Positions 23,753 through 31,783 of a DNA stretch of 42,120 nucleotides are shown in pieces; within the stretch, counting starts at the first letter, position 1, and each line of letters opens with the position of its first letter. This DNA comes from Lachnospiraceae bacterium (GTDB lineage: Bacteria; Bacillota; Clostridia; Lachnospirales; Lachnospiraceae). The translations under genes and the position numbers were made by a program. The stretch is from positions 1 to 42,120 of the forward strand of contig JAILLI010000047.1 in the NCBI GenBank assembly GCA_024693225.1. The letters are read 5' to 3'. The notes under the pieces were generated by a model. That model ran no database searches and was not told the DNA's origin. It saw nothing but the letters and a program-made list of their open reading frames with translations.

Positions 23753-25840
23753 ATGTACAAAAGTTATTCAATGGAACTTGGTGGACGTACACTCACCGTT
23801 GATGTAGGAAGAGTCGCAAAGCAGGCTAACGGCGCTGCGCTCATGCATTACGGTGACACAACGGTACTTTCCACTGCAACAGCATCGGAAAAGCCCAGAG
23901 AGGGAATCGATTTCTTCCCTTTAAGTGTGGAATTTGAAGAAAAAATGTATGCGGTCGGCAAGATCCCGGGCGGCTTTAACAAGCGTGAGGGAAAGGCCAG
24001 CGAGAATGCGGTACTTACGGCACGTGTTATCGACCGTCCCATGAGACCGCTCTTCCCCAAGGATTACAGAAACGACTGCACGCTCAATAACCTCGTGCTC
24101 TCTGTTGATCCCCAGTGCCGTCCCGAGCTCGTGGCTATGCTCGGATCTGCCATTGCAACAAGTATTTCGGATATTCCTTTCGACGGTCCGTGCGCAACAA
24201 CACAGATCGGTATGATCGACGGTCAGTTCATCGTCAATCCTTCACAGGAACAGTGGAAGACAGGCGACCTTAACCTCACCGTTGCTTCAACAAAGGAAAA
24301 GGTCATCATGATCGAGGCCGGTGCCAATGAGATCCCTGAAGCAAAGATGATCGAGGCTATCTACATGGCTCACGGCATCAACCAGGAGATCATCGCTTTC
24401 ATCGACAAGATCGTTGCCGAGGTTGGTAAGCCCAAGCATGAGTACACAAGCTGTGCTATCCCCGAGGAGCTCTTTGCGGCTATCCGCGAGATCTGTCCTC
24501 CGGATCAGATGGAGACGGCTGTATTTACCGATGACAAGCAGACAAGAGAAGGCAATATCAGAGACATCACCGCAAAGTGCGAGGAGAAGTTCGCGGATAA
24601 CGAAGAGTGGCTCGCAATACTCGGTGAGGCTATTTACCAGTACGAGAAGAAGACCATCCGTAAGATGATCCTTAAGGACCACAAGCGTCCCGACGGAAGA
24701 GAGATCACACAGATCCGTCCTCTTGCGGCAGAGGTTGACATAATTCCGAGAGTACACGGAAGCGCAATGTTCACAAGAGGCCAGACACAGATCTGCGATA
24801 TCACAACGCTTGCACCTCTTTCGGAAATGCAGAAGGTTGACGGACTTGACTCATTTGAGACTTCAAAGAGATACATCCATCATTATAACTTCCCTTCATA
24901 CTCTGTAGGCGAGACAAAGCCTTCAAGAGGTCCCGGAAGACGTGAGATCGGACACGGAGCACTTGCAGAGCGCGCCCTTATCCCCGTACTTCCATCGGAG
25001 GAGGAGTTCCCTTACTCTATCCGCTGCGTATCGGAGACATTCGAGAGTAACGGATCAACATCAATGGCAAGTACATGCGCAAGCTGTATGTCACTCATGG
25101 CAGCCGGTGTTCCCATAAAGAAGATGGTAGCCGGTATCTCCTGCGGACTTGTTACAGGCGATACAGACGATGATTTCGTTCTTCTTACGGATATCCAGGG
25201 CCTTGAGGACTTCTTCGGCGATATGGACTTTAAGGTAACAGGTACGACAGACGGTATCACTGCCATCCAGATGGATATCAAGATCCACGGTCTTACAAGA
25301 CCCATCGTTGAGGGCGCTATCGCAAGATGTCGTGAGGCAAGACTGTTCATCATGGACAACTGCATGAAGCCCGCGATCGCTGAGCCCAGAAAGAGTGTTA
25401 ACGAATACGCTCCCAAGATCGTTCAGATCAAGATCGATCCCGAGAAGATCGGTGATGTTGTCGGACAGCGCGGTAAGACGATCAATGCGATCATCGAACA
25501 GTGCAATGTTAAGATCGATATCACGGATGACGGTGCGGTAAGCATCTGCGGAACCGATAAGGACGGAATGGATAAGGCTATCGACCTTATAAAGATCATC
25601 ACGACCGATTTTGAGGCCGGACAGATCTTCACAGGTAAGGTCGTATCGATCAAAGAGTTCGGTGCGTTCGTTGAGTTCGCTCCCGGCAAGGAAGGAATGG
25701 TACACATTTCCAAGATCGCCAAGGAAAGGATCAATCATGTCGAAGATGTGCTTACACTCGGCGATGTGGTTACCGTTAAGTGCCTCGGCAAGGATAAGAT
25801 GGGCAGGATGTCATTTAGCATCAAGGATGCAATGGAATAA
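23753..25840 (+). CDS. pnp: Polyribonucleotide nucleotidyltransferase (PNPase)
   Basis: PNPase degrades RNA 3' to 5' using phosphate. The 695-residue protein has the usual order: first RNase PH domain (GGFNKREGKASENAVLTARVIDRPMRPLFP), helical linker, second RNase PH domain (RPDGREITQIRPL, VHGSAMFTRGQTQ, MDIKIHGLT), a KH domain (IGDVVGQRGKTINAIIEQC) and an S1 domain (GQIFTGKVVSIKEFGAFVEFAPGKEGMVHISKI) at the end. I use ATG 23753 with AAGGAGAG upstream; the longer ORF in the track runs through the leader palindrome and adds a non-family Lys/Arg stretch. Codon use (ATC, CGT, CTC) looks like that of a highly expressed gene and differs from ribF. A strong terminator follows. Confidence 0.97.
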   Translation: MYKSYSMELGGRTLTVDVGRVAKQANGAALMHYGDTTVLSTATASEKPREGIDFFPLSVEFEEKMYAVGKIPGGFNKREGKASENAVLTARVIDRPMRPLFPKDYRNDCTLNNLVLSVDPQCRPELVAMLGSAIATSISDIPFDGPCATTQIGMIDGQFIVNPSQEQWKTGDLNLTVASTKEKVIMIEAGANEIPEAKMIEAIYMAHGINQEIIAFIDKIVAEVGKPKHEYTSCAIPEELFAAIREICPPDQMETAVFTDDKQTREGNIRDITAKCEEKFADNEEWLAILGEAIYQYEKKTIRKMILKDHKRPDGREITQIRPLAAEVDIIPRVHGSAMFTRGQTQICDITTLAPLSEMQKVDGLDSFETSKRYIHHYNFPSYSVGETKPSRGPGRREIGHGALAERALIPVLPSEEEFPYSIRCVSETFESNGSTSMASTCASCMSLMAAGVPIKKMVAGISCGLVTGDTDDDFVLLTDIQGLEDFFGDMDFKVTGTTDGITAIQMDIKIHGLTRPIVEGAIARCREARLFIMDNCMKPAIAEPRKSVNEYAPKIVQIKIDPEKIGDVVGQRGKTINAIIEQCNVKIDITDDGAVSICGTDKDGMDKAIDLIKIITTDFEAGQIFTGKVVSIKEFGAFVEFAPGKEGMVHISKIAKERINHVEDVLTLGDVVTVKCLGKDKMGRMSFSIKDAME

Positions 25841-25865
25841 GCCATCAGACAGTAAAAAGATCAAC

Positions 25866-25903
25866 GCTCCCCGGTCATCAAATTTTGCCGGGGAGCTTTT
25901 TTT
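25866..25903 (+). terminator. Rho-independent terminator of pnp
   Basis: GCTCCCCGG pairs perfectly with CCGGGGAGC around a 13-base loop and is followed by seven T residues. It is a strong end to the rpsO-pnp transcript. Confidence 0.92.
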
Positions 25904-26011
25904 ATACCAACTGTAATTGTCTGACAATTGCATAAAAAAACGTATGTATATTGTGAAGGGCATGATAACATTTCCTACGTTATAAATGCGAAAATGACAA
26001 TAATCGACAAG

Positions 26012-26020
26012 TTATCCACA
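26012..26020 (+). promoter_or_regulatory. Perfect DnaA box (TTATCCACA)
   Basis: Exact match to the high-affinity DnaA box on the plus strand, within AT-rich non-coding DNA. A second box in inverse orientation lies 155 bases downstream. Confidence 0.6.
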
Positions 26021-26166
26021 AGATTGCAAAATATTATAACAAGACATAATAAATGATCACAGAAGAATAACATGCGTCATAAAATCAGTAACTATGCGTT
26101 ATTTATGATCTTGGCATTTTACATAATGCTTTTTTTCGAACGAACTTTTGGAGTCGAGTCCTAAAA

Positions 26167-26175
26167 TGTGGATAA
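26167..26175 (-). promoter_or_regulatory. Perfect DnaA box (TGTGGATAA, minus strand)
   Basis: The reverse complement is TTATCCACA. Together with the box at 26012 it brackets about 150 bases of AT-rich DNA upstream of the deoB promoter. Confidence 0.6.
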
Positions 26176-26253
26176 AACGATCAAATTATGTGAAATTCCG
26201 ATAATTGTGTGCAGTGAAACAATTATTCGCACAATTATATTTGCCCTCTTTTC

Positions 26254-26282
26254 TTAACAATACACGCCTTATATGGTAGAAT
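26254..26282 (+). promoter_or_regulatory. Promoter of deoB
   Basis: TTAACA and TAGAAT are separated by 17 bases. Transcription would start near 26289, giving a 30-base leader that contains AAAGGAGG. Confidence 0.65.
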
Positions 26283-26320
26283 TAATCGGTTATGTGGTTG
26301 GTTTGCGAAAGGAGGCGTTC

Positions 26321-27517
26321 ATGTCAAAAAGGGTCATTCTTATCGTAATGGACAGTTTCGGGATAGGAGAAGAGCCCGATGCAAAGGATTTTGGCGATGA
26401 AGGGACCAATACACTTCGTTCCTGCACAAGAAGCGAGGCATTTTCGGCCCAAAACCTTGCGAAGATGGGACTTCTTAGGATCGACGGGATAGAGACGGCA
26501 AGAAAGCTTCCTGAATCCGATATCATTCCAACGGGAACTTACGCAAGACTTCGCGAAAGATCAATGGGCAAGGATACGACGATAGGGCACTGGGAGATCG
26601 CGGGCCTCATATCACCCAAGCCGCTCCCTACATATCCGAACGGATTCCCGGATGAGGTAATTAAGGAATTTGAAGAAAAGACCGGCAGGAACTTTCTGTG
26701 TAACCTCCCTTATTCCGGCACCAAGGTCATAAACGACTACGGTGACGAGCATGTAAAGACAGGCGCTCTTATCGTATATACATCAGCCGATTCCGTGTTC
26801 CAGATAGCCGCACATGAAGATATAGTGCCGCCGGAACAGCTGTACGACTACTGCCGTACGGCGAGGGAAATTCTCGTTGGGAAGCACGGCGTCGGAAGGG
26901 TAATAGCGCGTCCTTTTATCGGCACGAGCGGAAACTATACAAGAACATCGAGAAGACACGATTTTTCACTGCTCCCGCCCAAAGATACGATGCTTGACGT
27001 ACTTAAGGATAACGGGAAGGACGTAATCGGAATAGGAAAGATACACGACATATTTGCAGGCAAGGGCTTGACGGAATATACATATACCACGGGTAACGAA
27101 GACGGTATCAATAAAACGATGGAGTACCTCGATAAGGAATTTGACGGGCTTTTGTTCGTAAATCTCGTTGATTACGACATGCTCTACGGCCACAGACGCG
27201 ATATCGAAGGATACGCTAAGGCCGTGGCGTTCTTTGATGAAAGACTCCCGAAGATCGTTGAAAAGCTTCGCGAGGACGATATCCTCATGATCACGGCCGA
27301 TCACGGATGCGATCCCGCGTATACGAAAACGACGGATCATACGAGGGAGTATGTGCCGTTCATATGCTGCGGAAGAGATTTTATGCCCGCGAAGGGCACA
27401 AAGGGAGGTAATCTCGGGACGAGGCCGACGTTTGCGGATATTGCGGCATCGACGCTTACGTACCTGGGGATGCCCGAAGATCAGATCGCGCGCGTTTCCG
27501 GCGAGAATATATTGTAG
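26321..27517 (+). CDS. deoB: Phosphopentomutase DeoB
   Basis: DeoB interconverts ribose 1- and 5-phosphate (and deoxyribose forms) in nucleoside salvage. The 398-residue protein of the alkaline phosphatase superfamily shows VILIVMDSFGIGEEPDAKDFGDEGTNT, KDTTIGHWEIAG (with the Thr that is phosphorylated), NLVDYDMLYGHRRD, ITADHGCDP and TTDHTREYVP, which carry the manganese-binding residues. I use ATG 26321 with AAAGGAGG 8 bases upstream; the ORF-track start lies in the promoter. It appears to be a single-gene transcript, with a large palindromic element just downstream. No other salvage gene is nearby. Confidence 0.96.
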   Translation: MSKRVILIVMDSFGIGEEPDAKDFGDEGTNTLRSCTRSEAFSAQNLAKMGLLRIDGIETARKLPESDIIPTGTYARLRERSMGKDTTIGHWEIAGLISPKPLPTYPNGFPDEVIKEFEEKTGRNFLCNLPYSGTKVINDYGDEHVKTGALIVYTSADSVFQIAAHEDIVPPEQLYDYCRTAREILVGKHGVGRVIARPFIGTSGNYTRTSRRHDFSLLPPKDTMLDVLKDNGKDVIGIGKIHDIFAGKGLTEYTYTTGNEDGINKTMEYLDKEFDGLLFVNLVDYDMLYGHRRDIEGYAKAVAFFDERLPKIVEKLREDDILMITADHGCDPAYTKTTDHTREYVPFICCGRDFMPAKGTKGGNLGTRPTFADIAASTLTYLGMPEDQIARVSGENIL

Positions 27518-27522
27518 TTAAT

Positions 27523-27663
27523 GCGGCTTGGGCCGGGACAATTCCCGCTCGGACCCGCTCCCGCTCGTGCTCGCAACGCAGCGGTGCATAGGTCGTCAAA
27601 GAACGACGACCAAGTGCCGGCTGCTCGCATGGTCCTCTCGGGAATTTCTCGTCCCACAGCCGC
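27523..27663. repeat. 141-base imperfect palindromic element
   Basis: A 33-base left arm (27523-27555) starting GCGGCT, with AATTCCCG and ending GGACC, is inverted in the right arm (27631-27663) with about two thirds of positions matching. Inside is a second stem, GGTCGTC AAAGAAC GACGACC (27591-27611), extended by GCAGC...GCTGC. The whole can fold into one long hairpin starting 6 bases after the deoB stop. It resembles dispersed REP- or MITE-like repeats, but copy number cannot be seen here. Confidence 0.65.
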
Positions 27664-27808
27664 AAAAGCTGAATAATCACAAAATACGGAAATGTAACGA
27701 ATGTTACCCGATGCTAACAGTGAAAATCAAGATATAGTGGAGCGCGCTCGTTACGTAACGGGATATGGCACAATAAATAACGGTTATGAACGTACGGCAA
27801 TGTAGTTA

Positions 27809-27840
27809 ATTTTTGCGACCGGTACGGTCAACGCAAAAAT
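27809..27840. promoter_or_regulatory. Hairpin upstream of prfC
   Basis: ATTTTTGCG pairs with CGCAAAAAT, and inside it ACCG-GTA-CGGT pairs again. It lacks a T run after the stem on either strand, so it is more likely an operator or leader structure than a terminator. Confidence 0.4.
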
Positions 27841-27891
27841 ACGCATGTTATCAAATGAAGAAAGCGTGCGATCAAGAAGGAAATATATAAC

Positions 27892-29490
27892 ATGGCAGAC
27901 AAAAAGTTAAAAAGTGAGATCGAAAAGCGCAGAACTTTTGCGATCATTTCTCATCCCGATGCAGGTAAGACGACACTGACGGAGAAGTTCCTCTTATACG
28001 GGGGTGCGATAAACCTTGCAGGATCGGTAAAAGGAAAGGCTACGGCAAGACATGCGGTATCCGACTGGATGGAGATAGAAAAAGAGAGAGGTATCTCGGT
28101 AACGTCATCCGTGCTCCAGTTCAATTATGACAATTTCTGCATAAATATACTGGATACTCCGGGCCATCAGGACTTTTCGGAGGATACTTACAGAACGCTT
28201 ATGGCTGCGGATACGGCCGTCATGGTAATAGATGCGGCAAAGGGTGTCGAGCCGCAGACGAGAAAACTCTTTAAGGTCTGCGCGATGCGAAAGATACCTA
28301 TCTTTACGTTTATGAACAAGCTCGACAGGGATGCAAGGGATCCGTTCGAACTGCTCGATGATATTGAGAATGAACTTGGTATACCGACATGCCCGATGAA
28401 CTGGCCGATAGGTTCGGGTAAGGATTTTAAGGGCGTGTATGACAGAGAAAACGAGTCGGTCGTGCTGTATTCCGATACACAGAAGGGTACGAAGGAAGGC
28501 ACCGCCGAGATCATAAAACTTGAAGACAAAGATACGCTCCTTGAAAAGCTCGGAAAGGATGCGTTCGATAAGCTCATGGAGGATGTTGAGCTTCTTGACG
28601 GAGCGGGCAGCACTTTTGATCGTAAAGAGGTCGATGCCGGAATGCTCTCTCCGGTATTTTTCGGATCGGCTCTTACAAACTTCGGTGTCGAGATATTCTT
28701 AAAGAACTTCCTTGCGCTTACGCTTTCACCGCTTCCGAGAACGGCAAATACCGGAGTCATAGATCCGATGAGCGATGATTTTTCCGCTTTTGTGTTCAAG
28801 ATACAGGCAAACATGAACAAGGCCCATCGCGACAGGATCGCGTTCATGAGGATATGCTCAGGTAAGTTCGATGCCGGCATGGAAGTACTTCATGTACAGG
28901 GCGGAAAAGTGATGAGACTGTCACAGCCGCAGCAGATGATGGCGAGTGAGAGGCATATCGTTGATGAGGCTTATGCAGGAGATATAATCGGTGTGTTCGA
29001 TCCGGGCATCTTCTCCATAGGAGATACGGTGTGCGCACCGAATGTAAAGTTTGAGTATGAAGGTATCCCGACATTTGCGCCGGAGCATTTTGCAAGGGTA
29101 CGTCAGGTCGATACGATGAAGCGTAAGCAGTTCGTAAAGGGCATCACGCAGATCGCACAGGAAGGAGCGATACAGATATTCCACGAGCTGGGGACCGGAC
29201 TTGAAGAGATAATAGTCGGCGTTGTCGGCGTTCTTCAGTTTGAGGTTTTAAAGTACAGGCTCGAAAACGAATATAACGTAGAGATCCGCATGGATACGCT
29301 GCCGTACGAGCACATCAGATGGATCGCGGGCGATAATGTGGATGTCGAAAAGATCACGGGAACTTCCGACATGAAGAAGGTTACGGATCTTAAGGACAGA
29401 CCGCTCCTTCTGTTCGTAAACAGCTGGAGCATAGGAATGACGCTTGAGAGGAACGAGGGACTTGAACTTGAAGAGTTCTCGAGAAACTAG
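27892..29490 (+). CDS. prfC: Peptide chain release factor 3
   Basis: RF3 is the GTPase that recycles RF1/RF2 from the ribosome after termination. The 532-residue protein has the G1 motif IISHPDAGKTTLTEKFLLYGGAINLAGSVKGK, switch II DTPGHQDFSEDTYR, FMNKLDRDARDP (G4), then EF-G-like domains II and III (VFKIQANMNKAHRDRIAFMRICSGKF; VVGVLQFEVLKYRLENEYNVEI). GAAGGAA precedes the ATG. Its 3' end overlaps the start of the lipoprotein gene by about 23 bases. RF3 is not universal in Firmicutes but occurs in Clostridia. Confidence 0.96.
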   Translation: MADKKLKSEIEKRRTFAIISHPDAGKTTLTEKFLLYGGAINLAGSVKGKATARHAVSDWMEIEKERGISVTSSVLQFNYDNFCINILDTPGHQDFSEDTYRTLMAADTAVMVIDAAKGVEPQTRKLFKVCAMRKIPIFTFMNKLDRDARDPFELLDDIENELGIPTCPMNWPIGSGKDFKGVYDRENESVVLYSDTQKGTKEGTAEIIKLEDKDTLLEKLGKDAFDKLMEDVELLDGAGSTFDRKEVDAGMLSPVFFGSALTNFGVEIFLKNFLALTLSPLPRTANTGVIDPMSDDFSAFVFKIQANMNKAHRDRIAFMRICSGKFDAGMEVLHVQGGKVMRLSQPQQMMASERHIVDEAYAGDIIGVFDPGIFSIGDTVCAPNVKFEYEGIPTFAPEHFARVRQVDTMKRKQFVKGITQIAQEGAIQIFHELGTGLEEIIVGVVGVLQFEVLKYRLENEYNVEIRMDTLPYEHIRWIAGDNVDVEKITGTSDMKKVTDLKDRPLLLFVNSWSIGMTLERNEGLELEEFSRN

Positions 29491-30883
29491 GTATATAAGA
29501 ATACAGACAATAGTCTTAGCACTCATGCTGTGTGCATTATCACTTTCGGGCTGCAACATAAGCGGTGCGATAAAGGCTGCAAAAGATAAAACGGAGCATG
29601 TGCAGATCGAACTTCCGGGTGATGCGCCTTCCGATCCGGTGACGACGCAGCAGGAAGAGGAAGATGCACAGGGCAGCGTACAGACAAATGCCGGCCAGAT
29701 CGAAGTCATAGACATCAACGGTGAGAGGATAGAGACATCGGTCGATGTTGTCGAGGAAGCCGAGGCGGAAGATAATGCATCGGCTCTTCCTGATGTGAGC
29801 CTTGCGCAGGTCGCGCAGAACATGTCGGTCGAGGATGTGTCAAACTTTGCCTACAGTGAACTTAATGAATCGGCGAAGAAGTGCTACAGGGAGATACTTG
29901 CCGTATTAACAGACATGCTCTCAAAGGTCGAACTTACAAGTCTTAATCCCGATGAAGTCGATCTTGCATTTCGCGCATGCATGCTCGATCATCCCGAGAT
30001 ATTCTACGTAAAGGGATATTCCATAGTAAAATACATGAACGGAAAGAGGCTTGATAAGATCGCTTTTTCCGGAACATATACGATGACCCCGGAAGAGGTA
30101 AAGAAGGGACGCGCGGATGTCGAAGAATACGTAAACCGCGTGATCGCAGCCTGTCCTGCGGATGCAGGCGACTATGAGAAGATCAAGTATGTATATGACT
30201 ATCTGATAACGAGCAATGAATATGTCAAGGATTCACCCGACAATCAGAATATACTCAGCGTTGTAAGAAACGGTCAGACCGTGTGCCAGGGGTACACAAA
30301 GGTAATGCAGCTGCTCCTTAACAGGATGGGAGTGTTCTGTACTCTCGTAAACGGTACGGCGTGCGGAAGGACCGGTGTCCCGAGCGCCGATGAATTAAAG
30401 AACGCCAAGGATGCCGAGTGGGGCGGACATGTCTGGAACATAGTAAAGTGCAACGGCAGTTACTACAATGTTGATGTTACGTGGGGAGACTCGGGGATAA
30501 CGCTCCTTAACAACGACGGATCTTTATCGAGGGATGTCGAGGTCAACTACGAGTTCTTCCTCGTAAAGGACGATTATCTCGTCGGAACGCACGATCCCAA
30601 GCCTGTCGTTCCGATGCCGGTATGCAATTCCATGACCGATTCGTACTACATGCACGAAGGCCTTTATTTTACGGATGTCGATCCGGGCCAGTTCTACAGG
30701 GTGTTTGAAAAAGCGCTCTCGTCGGGCAGCAGCATCGTGTTCATCAAGGCATCCGATACCAATGTTTACGACAGGATCATGAACCACCTTTTCGAGGAAC
30801 AGAACGTATTTGATTACATGGGCAGGACGAACGTGCGATACGTTGAGTTCGAAGAGAGAAATTTGATAATGATCTCTCTATGA
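29468..30883 (+). CDS. Transglutaminase-like lipoprotein
   Basis: A 471-residue secreted lipoprotein. A signal peptide (KSSRETRYIRIQ, then TIVLALMLCALSL) ends in the lipobox LSGC. Next comes an acidic linker (about 40-110), then a helical region and a transglutaminase-like core with the catalytic triad Cys273 (QTVCQGY), His321 (GGHVWN) and Asp336 (NVDVTWGD). Such proteins may act as proteases or cross-linkers at the cell surface; the substrate is unknown. The start is inferred: the only ATG before the lipobox would give too short a signal, so TTG 29468 with GAGGGA 7 bases upstream is preferred (TTG 29462 or 29444 also possible). It overlaps prfC. The C-terminal 100 residues are unrecognised. 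Confidence 0.82.
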   Translation: MKSSRETRYIRIQTIVLALMLCALSLSGCNISGAIKAAKDKTEHVQIELPGDAPSDPVTTQQEEEDAQGSVQTNAGQIEVIDINGERIETSVDVVEEAEAEDNASALPDVSLAQVAQNMSVEDVSNFAYSELNESAKKCYREILAVLTDMLSKVELTSLNPDEVDLAFRACMLDHPEIFYVKGYSIVKYMNGKRLDKIAFSGTYTMTPEEVKKGRADVEEYVNRVIAACPADAGDYEKIKYVYDYLITSNEYVKDSPDNQNILSVVRNGQTVCQGYTKVMQLLLNRMGVFCTLVNGTACGRTGVPSADELKNAKDAEWGGHVWNIVKCNGSYYNVDVTWGDSGITLLNNDGSLSRDVEVNYEFFLVKDDYLVGTHDPKPVVPMPVCNSMTDSYYMHEGLYFTDVDPGQFYRVFEKALSSGSSIVFIKASDTNVYDRIMNHLFEEQNVFDYMGRTNVRYVEFEERNLIMISL

Positions 30884-30898
30884 AATTACAGTCCTTTG

Positions 30899-30907
30899 TG
30901 GTAAAAT
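30899..30907 (+). promoter_or_regulatory. Possible extended -10 before the Asp23 gene
   Basis: TGGTAAAAT matches TGnTATAAT with one change, 51 bases before the start codon. No good -35 is seen, so this is tentative. Confidence 0.3.
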
Positions 30908-30957
30908 CATTTTTAATGTGTAACCGTTTGAATGCAAAGTTAACGGAGGGATAACGG

Positions 30958-31320
30958 ATGGAAGAGAATTATGCAGTAAGTGATGGAGTATTGGGCGATA
31001 TCCGTGTATCGGACGAAGTCGTTGCCAATATCGCGGTTATCGCTGCAGGTGAGATAGAAGGCGTGTCTTATGTTGTGGGCGGCAGCAAGCCGAACGAGCT
31101 TAAGAACATCGTCGGGATCAAGAATTATTCCAAGGATCTGAGAGTTGAAGTTTGCGACAGGATCGTATCGGTTGATATGGCCATCGCGGTTAAGTACGGC
31201 TTCTCACTTCCCGGAGTGGGTAAGGCTGTTCAGGAACGTGTCAGGACTTCGATCGAGAACATGACGGGACTTGAAGTATCGGATGTAAATGTCCGTATCG
31301 CATGTGTCGATCTTAAATGA
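30958..31320 (+). CDS. Asp23/Gls24 family envelope stress protein
   Basis: A 120-residue member of the Asp23/Gls24 (YloU/AmaP-associated) family, small proteins linked to envelope and alkaline stress in Gram-positive bacteria. Typical text is GDIRVSDEVVANIAVIAAGEIEGVSYVVGG, followed by a predicted strand pattern (LRVEVCDRIVSVDMAIAVKYGFSLPGVGKAVQERVRTSIENMTGLEVSDVNVRI). CGGAGGG precedes the ATG. In Clostridia this gene usually stands just before nusB, as here (19-base gap). Confidence 0.93.
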   Translation: MEENYAVSDGVLGDIRVSDEVVANIAVIAAGEIEGVSYVVGGSKPNELKNIVGIKNYSKDLRVEVCDRIVSVDMAIAVKYGFSLPGVGKAVQERVRTSIENMTGLEVSDVNVRIACVDLK

Positions 31321-31339
31321 TTTTTGTACGGTGTAACAT

Positions 31340-31777
31340 ATGACCAGGATGTCGAGATCGCTCGTAAGAGAGCATCTGTTCAAACTGCTGTTTCGTGTTG
31401 AGTTCAACAGTCCGGAAGATATGCCGGATCAGGTGCGTCTGTTCTTCGAGGACGGATTTGCAGATGAGGACCATGAAAGCACGGGATCGGATATACCCGA
31501 AGGCGACAGGCAGTATATAAGCGACAAGTATGCAAAGATAATGGAAAACCTGCCGCAGATCGATGAGAAGATCGACGGTGCGGCAAAGGGATGGAGCATA
31601 TCAAGGATCGGAAAGGTCGAGCTGTCCATCTTAAGACTTGCCGTATATGAGATGCTCTATGACGAAGACATTCCTGTCGGAGTGGCCATTGACGAAGCGG
31701 TTGAACTTGCCAAGAGGTTCGGGCAGGATTCTTCGGCGGCATTCATTAACGGTATACTTGCTTCCCTGGCCAAATAG
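31340..31777 (+). CDS. nusB: Transcription antitermination factor NusB
   Basis: NusB binds boxA RNA with S10 and prevents premature termination in rRNA operons. The 145-residue all-helical protein begins RSLVREHLFKLLFRVEF, with a somewhat acidic insertion (about residues 27-50), then WSISRIGKVELSILRLAVYEMLYDEDIPVGVAIDEAVELAKRFGQDSSAAFINGILASLAK, which is highly typical. The ATG at 31340 has only a weak Shine-Dalgarno; an alternative ATG at 31349 would remove three residues. The gene is followed after 6 bases by xseA. Confidence 0.94.
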   Translation: MTRMSRSLVREHLFKLLFRVEFNSPEDMPDQVRLFFEDGFADEDHESTGSDIPEGDRQYISDKYAKIMENLPQIDEKIDGAAKGWSISRIGKVELSILRLAVYEMLYDEDIPVGVAIDEAVELAKRFGQDSSAAFINGILASLAK

Positions 31778-31783
31778 ATCTTT

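Larger units (their letters stand above)
25841..26320. other. AT-rich intergenic region between pnp and deoB
   Basis: About 480 bases without a gene. It holds the pnp terminator, two perfect DnaA boxes in opposite orientation, several AT-rich stretches, a repeated ATGCGT(C/T)AT motif at about 26073-26105, and the deoB promoter at its right end. The composition is far more AT-rich than the flanking genes. Confidence 0.8.
27518..27891. other. Intergenic region between deoB and prfC rich in inverted repeats
   Basis: About 374 bases without a credible gene. It holds the 141-base palindromic element, then GTAAC-gaat-GTTAC (27694-27707), CGTTACGTAACG (27749-27760) and a stem with ATTTTTGCG/CGCAAAAAT arms (27809-27840), followed by the prfC ribosome binding site. 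The 69-residue ORF inside it in the track looks like a chance frame across the palindrome. Confidence 0.7.

Noticed and set aside
26273-26320. Longer N terminus of DeoB in the ORF track
   Set aside because: It lies across the -10 box and the ribosome binding site. ATG 26321 has AAAGGAGG and fits the family.
25904-26320. Chromosomal origin oriC
   Set aside because: Only two boxes are seen and dnaA, dnaN, rpmH or similar origin markers are absent. It is kept as a DnaA-binding locus candidate only.
27528-27737. 69-aa ORF between deoB and prfC
   Set aside because: It runs through the palindromic element, has no ribosome binding site and shows no protein-like pattern.
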